Of a stretch of DNA of 64,000 nt, positions 25,920-37,500 are shown piece after piece. Source of the stretch: Cordilura impudica (lineage: Eukaryota > Arthropoda > Insecta > Diptera > Scathophagidae). The stretch's first letter is position 1, and each line of letters starts with the position of its first letter. Under the pieces are notes generated by a model. It was not told the origin of the DNA, did not search any database, and saw nothing but the letters and a program-made list of their open reading frames with translations. The position numbers and the translations under genes were made by a program. The stretch is taken from positions 86,721,465-86,785,464 of the forward strand of contig OY821520.1 in NCBI GenBank assembly GCA_963682025.1, given 5' to 3'.

Positions 25920-26430
25920 TTTCATTTGAAAGGTGCCAGTTCAACCAATACTAGAGCCGAGCTAGATTCTATTCTCGGTGAGTCCGCTCTTTCGTTTACG
26001 ACTATAAAATTTTGGGTGGCATTGTATAAATGAGGCCATAAGAGCTGCCAAAACGAACACCGCAGGGGTCGAACAATTGAGGTTTCCACGCCACAAATTG
26101 TTAAGAAAGTCCACAAAATGGTATTAGATGATGAAGGTGAAGGTACTTGAGCCAGCCGAAAATTTGGCGATGAGAAAGCTGTCCATAAGATGGTTGCTGC
26201 ATTTGCTCACAATAAAACAGAAAAGCGTCATGAAGACGTTTCAGTATAGTGTTTGGCGATGTTTCACTATAATAAAGCCATTTTTTTCATAACCATGGTT
26301 GATACATGAGTCCCCCACTTCACAGCTAGAAAAGAAAGTGCAGTTTCATTACGAAAATGCACCAGTTCACACATCTACTATTGAGTTATGTGTTATGTTT
26401 AAATGCCAAATACTGAAAATTATCTTTAAA
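25920..26430 (+). mobile_element. Mariner-family relic (second)
   Basis: Plus-strand fragments give ALSFTTIKFWVALYK, GHKSCQNEHRRGRTIEVSTP, QIVKKVHKMVLDDEGEG, then CLAMFHYNKAIFF, HFTARKESAVS and FHYENAPVHTSTIEL (the HHDNAPVHT catalytic region). Internal deletions reduce a transposase of about 345 codons to roughly 500 bp, and two in-frame stops are visible. The RTIEVSTPEIV-type linker is typical of the mauritiana-like mariner group. Confidence 0.75.
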
Positions 26431-27792
26431 AAAATTGCAACAAATAACCAGAGAAACACAAATCTGTAGTGCTAGAGTATGAATCAAAGCCGATCTGTAA
26501 AATACATATCAACGAAAGCTCGTGGTATCCTATAAGATAGAGTACAGGTTATATAATTATGGTTTATATACAACAACAACATGGAATAAAGAATTTTTGT
26601 TAAGGAAACCGAATCATCTTATTTGTGGTATATCTGATATGTGGTACAGAGATAAAAAATTTATTGACTTATAATTACCAAAAGTCTGTTACTTTAACTA
26701 AGCTGTATAAAAAATATCACCTACCGAATTAATCTAAAGTTGCAACACTGTATTTTCAGTTGTAATAGCAGCTAACAATTTGTTATTCCGATAAAATATT
26801 AACTGCTAATACAACATAAGTGGCATCTTAATCAATACGATATGCGGTTATAAACTTGATTGCAATTCCGTTGGCAATACATTCAGTAGCCACAACGAAT
26901 CAGCGTGCCAATAAAATTTTATTAGCAGCAAAGATTTTTTAATTATTATAAAATATTTACTGTTAAGACAACAGTGTTGTGGTGCAAGTCAACCCGAAGT
27001 CTTAATTAGGTGGGAAAAAAAATCGCTAGGTATATAGAAACGTGTTAATAGGCATTTCTAAGTTTATTCAGAAAGTCTTTTTGAGCCCATAAAATAAAAT
27101 ATGTTTAGTATAAGCATTAAATTATATCTTCTAAACTTATACTGATGTATACTTTAAATATAAGTGCCATCACAAAAATGTAGATAAAACCTACAAAATC
27201 TAAAAATATTTCTCTTATTCAATACAATACGGAAAATTTCCGCTAAATATGACTACTAATATATATTGGGATGAACCGAATAGAATATACCCTGCATTAC
27301 TAAATTATAAAACAATGGCGAGAAAAGTGTTTTATATCAATGTAACATTTCTTAACGACCGTTTGATTGGCAGTAGAATAACTCTAAATATAATTTTTGC
27401 TTATGATGGTGGATTTCGAGGTTTGTATATGGCATTCGTTTTAGACTTTCATTATTCTAAATGTACTGCCGTGTTAATAATCTTACTATCTTTGAAATGA
27501 TACTTATATTACTTTTTGGCTCTAGCAACCATTATGTGAAAACTATGATGGAAGGGGCTTCGATAAAATAATATTGTCTTGATAAAAACTGGTTAACAAC
27601 ATACTAACAAACAAGTTAACTTATCAGAATTTTAAGGTGTACGGTATACAAAAAAAAAAAAAAAAAAAAAACATTTACATCTAATTCCTTGAACATATTT
27701 TATTTAGTATATTGGAGTTCATTAACAGCACCGGTTGCTCATATAATACATATCCATTAATTACGCTTCAGTTATTTCCATTAAATAAAAAT
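26431..27792. other. Region upstream of HAD-1, no gene
   Basis: AT-rich. An 83-codon frame at 27249-27500 has no recognisable content. A poly(A) run sits at 27650-27672. A promoter for HAD-1 should lie near the right end, but no TATA/Inr pair stands out. Confidence 0.4.
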
Positions 27793-28522
27793 ATGACAAA
27801 AGCAAAACATATTTTAGACTTAAGTCTGGAGGAAAAACAAAAGTTTTTAGATTCTTTTGACGTTGTTTTATCAGATTGTGATGGTGATTAAGTGTTTTTA
27901 AATCTACATTTTTAATCTGCACTAAACAGTTTGTTATCAAAGTAGATGAACTACTTTTTTTTGGAATTATAATGCTACAATAAAAAAATTAGTTAAGCGA
28001 TGATTATGTCAAGTGATTAAAAACAAATTTCAAAATTTTACTGAAGTGGAGTGTCAAATTTGCTCTTTGACTTTCTCAAATGGATTTCCGAAACAATTAC
28101 AACGCCATTAAAGGAAATGCAGTATAGATGCGACTTTTAAATTCTGATAGGGTCCAAAAAAGGTAGTTTTTACAGCTAAAGACATATTTTAGAGCTTGTT
28201 CAGAGTATGGATCATATGTGCGAAAAATGAATATTGGCAAGCCAAATTTAAATCAAAAATATATAAAGTCACTATAGGAAATGTTTGTATCCGGGTGAGT
28301 TCGAAATATGACCCGATTTTCAACAAATATAAATTTGACGCCCGTGAGCGTATAGATGTTTACATATCAAAAATCGGATAACATATTGGAATAGTAAATA
28401 ATGAGCTTTTAAACCATTCTTATATTGGACCTTTTTTTGTACCCTCCACGCGAGTGTGCAGAGGCTATATAAGAGGGTATTATTACGTTTGTAATAATTA
28501 GAAACAAAAAATGTGGAGCCAT

Positions 28523-28561
<39 letters not shown>

Positions 28562-31500
28562 TTAATCCTTATATCAAGTTGGGTTGATACAGCTCCATCT
28601 GTCCTTCTCTAGAAATCACTATCGCGACTTAAAGTCATCAAAATCGATTTTATGAATATTAAAAAAAAACTACATTGTGTTCTTGTTATTGTTGTTACTC
28701 TAACTTTTGTTTTCTGCGTGTTATAACTGAAATTGTTGTTGTTGTTGTGATCGTTGCGTTTACAGCATTTGTGTATGTGTTTCATTAGTGTGTGCATTTA
28801 GTTTATACTCAACGTGTTAAGAAGTATAAGTAGTGCGGCCTAAAGCTCGATTTGCCCCACTGTTGCCGCTAATAGAAAATTTATTTTTTTATTAAAGCAT
28901 CGAAATTATAAATACTTGTAATAAAAATAAGTAACTGTTAAATTCGACTGTGCCGAATCTTTGATACTCTCCACCTGCATCTTAAAATCAATATTATAAC
29001 CGTTGTTGGGTATGGTTACCATTTTAATACAGTTGCGGATAATTAACCTTTATATTATAAAACCATTTATTTATTTATTTTCTTTTTTCAATTTATTTAT
29101 TGCTAAATATTATTTGCATTGTTTTATTATATAATATATGTGCAAAGAGTTCAAGATGTAATCTTTTTCTACTTAATAATTTATCACAATTTTTTAAAAT
29201 TTATATACATGTATGCATTGTTTTGGAGGAAAAAATGTACAAAAACCTATTTAAGAATTTTAAATAGTTTAGGTAAAACTTAATCTACTAACTTACTGCC
29301 TACTAACGCGGGTTCAGCGTTATTGCAACGAAGATAAAAGTTTACCGAGAGTCTATGTAATTTACTCTCCACTAGTTCCATATTTGTGAGTGCATGGGGT
29401 CTATATTTAATCTTGATTTTCGATTTATTAATGGGTACAACATACTAATTAGAATATTTATCTTATTTAGAACATATGGTTTGTGATCTTTAAATTTCAT
29501 TTTAGGATCAAGTATGACACCTAAATATTAAACTTTTTGTTCCCATGCAATTGAATGATTGTTCATGTTGATACATACTTGGTGGATATAACAAGGCTTT
29601 CGTTTCCTCGTAAAAAATATTGCCTTTGTTTTGTCACTGTTCAACATAATTTTCCATTTTTTAAAATATGTCGAAATTTCCACTAACGCTCTTTTCAAGT
29701 TAGTTATAATATCAACAGCAAACAATTCCGCTCAGGGAATTGCCGTATCATCTGCAAAAATTGATATTGTACAATACTCCAGTTGGGGGAGATCATATGT
29801 ATATAAATTGTAGAGTATTGGTGGAAGACATGAGCACTGTGGGCAACCAGCTGGGACATTAAAACTTGCTGAACAGTACGAAACAAAACATTGAAACTGG
29901 GAATAGAGAGAAAACCTTGAATAATTTTTACCAAATTAAGTGGAAAATTTAATCGAATCAGTTTATAAATTAGCCGGCTATGTCAAATTGAATCAAGTGC
30001 AGCTTTAACATCAAGTAGTACCATTCATGTTGATTTTTGGTTAGCAAAATTAGAATTGACTAAATTCTTTTTTCTCACTAATGGTTGTACCGTATAGTGT
30101 TGACTACGAAAGCCGAATTGATGAGGGGGTAATATATAGTTAGTATCAATGAAATGAGTTAATTTTTCCTTAATAACTTTTTCCAGAATTTTGGTGATGG
30201 ATAACAATAGGCTAATCGGTCGGTACGAAGAAGGACAATCAGCTGGTTAGTTTGGCTTTCTGATTGCGACAACCTTAGGCTCTTTGGACGCACGAGGAAA
30301 ATAACAAATTTTCAAACATGCATCTATTTTAATCGTTAGGTATTTACTTCCTTTTTTGGGGAGGGCTTTTAAACATCTGCTATTATTAACCCATTTTCGG
30401 CCGCTGGTCGATTTTTCGACCAGCAACTTTGAAGCGATGTAACTCAAACGTTAGATATGTTTTGTTGAAACCGTTGATGGATAAGACAATTTTGATCTTT
30501 TGTTAACGCATTGATTTTAGCGTTTCGTAAAAAAATAAAAGTATGCAGATTTTCGTGAAAGGAAGAAGAAAGGACTTTTTTTGGACCAATTTTCAAAATT
30601 AAGTAAAAAGTCTTAAAACTAAAATTACTTATTTTATTTTTGCATGTTGAGGAAGCGGAAAGACCAAGTAACAATAATCAATTGATATCCGCAACAATAT
30701 TGAAAGTTTTCTACTTCCCAGAAGAGCGTTATTTTTGGTGGTCGAAAAATCGACCACTGGCCAGAAGTCATCAAGTAGATATTTAATTGAATTTGACATT
30801 TTGCTAGTAGGCTGTGAAAAATTCTGCGACTCTTTTTTATTTTCGCTGTTGCTTTGTCATAATTGTTATTCTTTTCTGCAGAGCAGCCGTGTGTGTGGCA
30901 AATAAAAGTGAGATAATTGCATTTTGGTGTGGTTTTATATAAAGAAAATGTCTTTTCGAAAAGTGTTAACCATGGTAGAAATCATGGCTGCTTTGAACGA
31001 GCCGTGTTCGGATGACGAGGAAGATCAAGCCATTATGAGTTCAAAATATGTTGATGTCATGTACATTCAACCTAAAGTAGACTATGTGGCTGATGAAGAA
31101 GATATCGACGATAATCAAATTGCTCTAAATGATGGCAATTATGATTGTGCTAATGAAATTACCGGGGAAATGGAGTTACAGTACGTCCGAGACAATGACT
31201 TAATAACTAATGATACTGAAGAGCCGCAACCATCAACATCGAAAGCCGCAAAAAGACGTGGAAGACCTAAAAAAGCTGTTAATCCATCCTTATTCAAAGG
31301 AAAGGCAGATTTTGAAGTTCCTGATTGGCAGAAACCTGGGGATTTTACTTACACCAGAGCACCAATCAACGTGGAAGGTTTGAAAAAGGAAGAAATTTGC
31401 GCAAAAATTGTTAAGTGAACAATTTTTTTTAATATCATTTAGGCCCGGTTGTTCAATAGACAAACAAACCTCAGATTTCTAGCGAATAAATTTGTAAAAT

Positions 31501-34500
31501 TTGTATTGAATTTGACAGAATTTAAAAAATTTATTCGATAGATAGCTTATTCATGAGTTGTTTGACTATTGAACAACCGGGCCTTAGTCGTTTAAGAATC
31601 TTAATTTTTAGTTTTTGACTTTGTGACATTGTATTTTGATGGAACATTGATCGAGGATATTACTCACTTCACGAATTTATATGCCACTCAAAATAATGCA
31701 ACCATTGACGTGACACCAAATGAAATGCGGCGCTTTATTGGGATATTGTACCTATCAGGGTATCACACGCTGCCACACATCGATAATTATTGGTCAGTTC
31801 AGCAGGACATGGGAGTACCTATGGTGAAGCAAACGATGAGCCGAAATCGATTCAAAGTCATAAAAAGATTTCTCCACCTCTCGGATAACAACAATCTGAA
31901 CGTAGCAGATCGCTTTGCGTAAGTCCGACCGATTATTGATGCTCTCAATGAAAAATTTATGCAGTTCGGAGTTTTGAGCCACATCTTATCTATAGATGAA
32001 CAGATGATACCCTATTTTGGAAGACACTCGTGCAAGATGTTTATTCGCGGAAAACCGATTCGGTTCGGATTCAAATAATGGTGCTTGTGTTCAGAGCAAG
32101 GATATCTATTCTTTTCCATACCATACGGTGGCTCGGCTACTCCCCATGATAAAAATATCGGCCTTGGCGCTCAAACGGTTTTGAATTTGCTTGAAAATGT
32201 ATCTGATCCCAATTGTCATATTATTTTCTTTGACAATTTTTTTCCTCTTTTCATCTTATGTGTCTACTGAATGAACGCCGTTTCTTTGCAACTGGCACAA
32301 TACTTGAAAACAGAATGGCGAAAATTCCATTAGCATATTTAAAAAAGGCTGAACGTGGCGAATTTGACCAATTATTCGATGCTAAGCAAGAAATACTGGT
32401 CATCCGTTGGAATGACAATGTAGTTGTGAATGTCATTACTAATAATTCTACAGTCGAGCCATTGTTCAATGCTCGAAGATATTGTCGTACGCAAAAGAAA
32501 ACAGTTGCGATTCCCCAACCTAAAGTGATTCGTGAATATAACCAAGGTATGGGAGGCGTTGACCTTCACGACAACGCATTGGCCAACTATCGAATATGCA
32601 TACGAGGAAAGAAGTGATGGTGGCCACTTTGGACCAACGCTCTCGGCAATGTAATGGTCAATGCTTGGAAGATGCATTACATGTTGGCAAAGCATGAAAA
32701 CACAAAGCCACTTACTCAATTAGAGTTTCGTTCTGCTGTTACTACCAAGCTACTGACTTCCAATATGATGAACGAAGATATGGAAGATAACGCTGCTGAT
32801 GTTGATAAAAAAGAATGCCGTCCTGGTTTCCCACGGATCAACGAAAAAAACCATATTGTGGTAAAAAGCCCTCAAAACAAATATTGTCGCTGCAAAGTAT
32901 GCAAAAAACATACAATTTTTACATGCACAAAATGTAATGTTTACTTGCACACCAAATGTTTTGATGAATACCACCAAACTGTCTAACCTTTTTTGCGTTA
33001 ATTATTCATATCTTATCAATAAATAAAATTTTTGCTACAACTAAAAACGAATAAACTGAATTAAAGTTAAATATTCGTGAAAAATTCCAATTTTACACAA
33101 AAAAAGCGTAATATTTACTTGCATACCAAGTGTTTTGATGAATATATCCAAACTATCTAACCTTTTCTGCGTTAATTATTCATATCTTTATCAATAAATA
33201 ACATTTTTGATACAACTAAAAACGAATAAATTGAATTAAAGCTAAATATTCGTAAAAAAACGCATTCCTTTATTTATATATGTAGATGTTGACTTCTGGC
33301 CAATGATCGATTTTTCGACCACTTCGTATCTAGAGAACAACAATTAAAAAAAATTTTTTTTTTTTTTAATTTTTCTAAATTGAGCTCATAAAAGTAAGTA
33401 TTTAAAAGGAATTCAAAAAATTCCTGCGATTTCTGGTAGCGGCCGATAATTGGTTAACACCGGATGACTTTTTAATTTCAACTCTTGTAAAATGCAAGAA
33501 ATTTTAGATAAATTTTGTTGAGGTATAATTTGATAAGTTTAAGGTTGATGATTGCAGAGATTGGAGGGTATTATTAACTAGGGATGCCGTTTCAGTATCC
33601 CCAATATTATTGGAAATTCTATGGCTTGAAGCAAACGTTTGGGCGAGTATTTCGCATTTTTCGAGATTTGTTGAGTAAAGAGAGAATTATTTTGCTTTAA
33701 AATTGGAATATTCTTACTATTTTTCTTTAAAATATTGTGAGGTTCCAAAATCTGGGAGAACCAATATCCAGAGTAGAAAGGAGGCGACCCCATGATTTAT
33801 TTCTATATGTATGCATTTCTTTATGGATAATTTCGTTAACACTTTCATATCATAAAAATCATCAATGTGTCTAAAACTCATCAATGTGTCTAAAACGTTG
33901 CCAGTTTCGCCTTGTGCAATTTTTTGCTAAATCAAAGTTTTCATAATAAAGCCACCAATTTTCTTGAATATGTGGGTAATTTTTTGGGCACATTGGCATC
34001 AATACCATCATTTATAAGATTTTTCAAATTAGCTAACATAAAATCGATATAATCCTTATGAACACTATCTCTCGTATTTGGTAAGGTTATATGTCTATTG
34101 AGATATCTGGAATATTTTTTTTTCAATTTGCTTTACTAAAATCAAACTTTAACAAAAATAAAGCATTTACATTGGTAGTGAGTATTATTTTAACTGGCAA
34201 ATGATCGGAGCATTTATAACGACTGCTGGCGATATTAATTCGGGTGAATTAGTAAAAAATCAAGGGTAGAATCTTGCCTGTTAGGGTTAGGAGAAAATTA
34301 TGTTTGATCGCTTGGATAAATAATGTCTATTTCGTATTACTCTAACTTTTCGTGTACTCTCTTGCCCCAGCAACTTCCTCTACTACAACTCCTTGTCTGA
34401 TGTCTACTGTTGAATTCTCAGCCAAGTATATTGATTGTATGTTTCCGAATATCTCACTCAAAAAGGAGTTTTCTATTATTATCGGAACCTGCTAATTCAT

Positions 34501-37500
34501 TTGGAAAGTAACATGAATAAATATTGTAGCTACCATTATTAGTAAAGAGTTTTATACCTATATTTTCGATAAGGTTAGTATTTAAAATAGGTAGTAATGT
34601 ATGAGAAATATATTTTATTTATGAATATATTTTGGTATTGTTAATGTTGCAGTTGTTGCTAACATTATTGCTGTTGTTTGTTAACCATACTCCTGGTGTG
34701 TTAGGTACATTTTGGCGTCAAGTACTTGCGAAACTATTATTGTATTTGGCGGAATTAAAAGCTGCTGAGCTTGCATTATTAGGACAATCATCAAAGACGG
34801 ACTTGTGAGGCCCGTAGCAGATAGCACATTTAATATTTCTTTACTTTGCATCTACTAGAAACATGTCCAAACATTTGGCTGTTGTAGGCTGTTGGAATTT
34901 TATTTTTATCAGTTCGTTAGAACTCCCATTTCACCTTGACATAATCAATTGTAGAATAGTTTTGTCTTAAATCTCTAATTGTTATAGACTGACGTTAAAG
35001 GTATACGATATACACATATAATATATTCGGCATTGTAATTACTTTATTTAGTAACCAATTGAACATCTAAGCAATTCAATGCCATGTCGATGAGTTTTTT
35101 CTTAATTATCATAGGATCAAATTATGCAAGACCAAATATTAAGGCTTTATGCGGTTTTTCACTTTTTGTCGCATAAGTGAAAAATTCTTAGCTGTTTGTA
35201 AGCAATTTTGTTTGTTTTGCAAATTTCACGAATTTCGTTGATTTTGCACTTTAATAGGTAGTACCACAATTTTTTTTTTCAACTACTATTTCGTCCTCTG
35301 TATCATCGCCAATAGTCTGCAACGGTGAAAAATAATTTGCATACACTTCATTGTTATTGGTCTTAGTTGTTTTTAGACATTGTGTTCACGCATAATGCGT
35401 TAACATCTTCACTAGGTCTTGTTCGTTTAATCCTTTGTGACTTAAGCGTTGTTGCTTCTTGTTTTTTTTTTCTACTTTAAGTAATATTCCAAAATGTTTT
35501 TGTTTTAAAATAAGCAATTTTTTTTATTTTTTTTTTTATTATTTCAATAATGATGAAACCTGTTTGAAACACTCAACGGCCGCGAAACATCTTTAAACAA
35601 CAAGAGCATCAGCCAGACTGTTCTAAAATCAAATTTAAAGTAAACTGTTTTTCCTTTTTGACCAGTATTTATTATAATTTCTTATTTACTTTTCTTTATA
35701 AAAACAATATTTTTGTTTTTTTATAGAAAGAATTAACTTCTATCTCAAAAATTACATTATTTTTCCATTAGAGTAGATAAGCTCTAAAGAATATACCTTT
35801 TTTATAAGGTTTGTTATAAGGATCAAGAATATATGAATGTTATGTGGTTCAGATTTTTTTCAAAATTATTATAAACGCAATGACATACTTACATATAACA
35901 TCTGCAAACTGCTGTGAAGGGCATAAAATAAATGTGGTAAAATATTTTTATAATTAAATAAGTGCAAAATAAATATTTTAGTAACCATTTTTTTTTATAT
36001 TTTAGGTGTTGTTTGGTTGATAATTGAACCGATTCCAAACACTGGGCCAGCCATCAATTTGATAAAAAATGCTGGTAAACAATACAAGTTTATTTCCAAC
36101 AACAGTATGCGCACTGACCAGCAGTACATACAAAAATTTAATGATATAGGAGTAAAGGGCGTTAAAACGGTAATCCTTTGAAACTAATAAAATTATTTAC
36201 CAAGTTATTTAAAACGATATTCTAACACAAACGATTGCGTAAAAAAATTGTGTATAAACAAATTAGAAAATAGCTAGAACTATAGAATTTTGTGACATCT
36301 TGTTGTCTAGCGAATTAAGATTGGTATGAAAAAATGTAAAATTTTATGAAACATTCCTCAAAGGGCAATTCCATAAAAATGTCAACTTTTATGAAAAACA
36401 ATATTTTTTATTCATATGAAGTAAGTTTAAAAATATATTAAAATACGTTCCAAGTTACATAATGTAATTCCTTACAAGCATTCTAAATAATAAAATAAAT
36501 ATAAAATTTATTTGTTTACTCAATTTTCTTTTAATACTTGTTTAAGAAACTTCAGTCATTCCGTCACAGTCATTCCGTCACGTCAAATGACAGTTAATAA
36601 ATTCGATACTATTACAGGCCAGTTGCTCTAAATTATAATTTTATATTGCTTATATATCATATGTAAAATATGCATTAGTTTAATCTGACTTGCTTCTTAA
36701 TTTACAAAAGTTCCCAGGTTTTAGTACCAGGACATAGTCATGGTAGCAAAAATGTCATTCCGTCGCACAATGAGAAATTACTCAAAAATAAAAGAATAAA
36801 ATAGTTTAAAAATTGTTTCTGAGTTTTTTTAAATCTGTTAATCATTAGCAATCATTTTCAAACTGAAGAATGAATTTTCAATTCAAAATAGCTTTGTAGA
36901 ATAGCCTTAACTTCAATTCTACAGCTCAAAATGTCATTCCGTCACATGTGGAATTGCCCCAAATATTTGCATAAAAATTAAAAAATTTTCATTCTCGATA
37001 TAAAGTTTAAATTTTTTTTTAAAATAATATTAACATTAAGGGCACACATGAAAACGCTTAAAATTAACAGTTGTGCAATTGGGCAAATTTTCGAGACTTG
37101 ATTCATGAAGCCACTTTTTAAACTATTGTGCAATTCTTAAATCAATTCGATATAAATATCAAAACAAAAATTAAATTAAATAAAAACAAGTAAGAAATTA
37201 TAGTCGGTCTAGACCGACTATACGATATCCTATACCATGGTTTAGAGACCCTATCTCTCAGGCCCAACTAACTGAATATAAAAAATAAGCATAAACCAAA
37301 TTTGAGTGGGATTTTTATTAATTTTTTTGGCTGCAGATATGAAAAAGTTCATATCGGATGCCACATCTATATGGGGACTAAGGCCAAAAATGGACCGATC
37401 CTGACCATGTTTGGTAAGGTCTCTTTTATCTTGCAAAAATATATACGAACAAAATTTGAGAAGAATCAGTGCAATATTTGTGTTTTTTGATAGATTGGGG

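Larger units (their letters stand above)
30386..33457 (+). mobile_element. piggyBac element A with TTAA duplication
   Basis: TTAA at 30386-30389 and 33454-33457 flanks the 3064-bp element 30390-33453. The ends are inverted: CCCATTTTCGGCCGCTGG at left, and the reverse complement of the right end starts CCAATTATCGGCCGCTAC. Palindromes lie just inside: GCTGGTCGA-N4-TCGACCAGC at 30403-30424, GTGGTCGA-N4-TCGACCAC at 30738-30757, and TGATCGA-N4-TCGACCA at 33304-33321. The transposase gene lies between them. The insertion is within the LINE above. Confidence 0.93.
29330..35480 (-). mobile_element. Jockey-like LINE split by a piggyBac element
   Basis: Minus-strand non-LTR retrotransposon. ORF1 relic at 35480-34700 includes YATKSEKPHKALIFGLA, LIDMALNCLDVQLVTK and a Cys-rich end CAICYGPHKSVFDDCPNN. 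The endonuclease relic is at 34560-34190 (YFPNELAGSDNNRKLLFE, QDSTLDFLLTHPN). The linker is at 34126-33460 and the RT at 30385-29500 (KVVAIRKPN, ADCPSSYRPISLL, ILEKVIKEKLTHFI, HQFGFRSQH, IMLNSDKTKAIFF). Endonuclease and RT carry stops. The ORF2 reading passes from VEIKKSSGVN at 33460 to NNSRCLKALPKKG at 30385, exactly the two flanks of the inserted piggyBac. It lies in HAD-1 intron 1, antisense to the gene. Confidence 0.85.

Noticed and set aside
28523..28560. (TA)n run as a possible promoter TATA region
   Set aside because: It is the known TA block of a DINE/mini-me-type element and lies inside an intron.
32372..32719. 115-codon minus-strand frame
   Set aside because: Antisense of the piggyBac transposase core.
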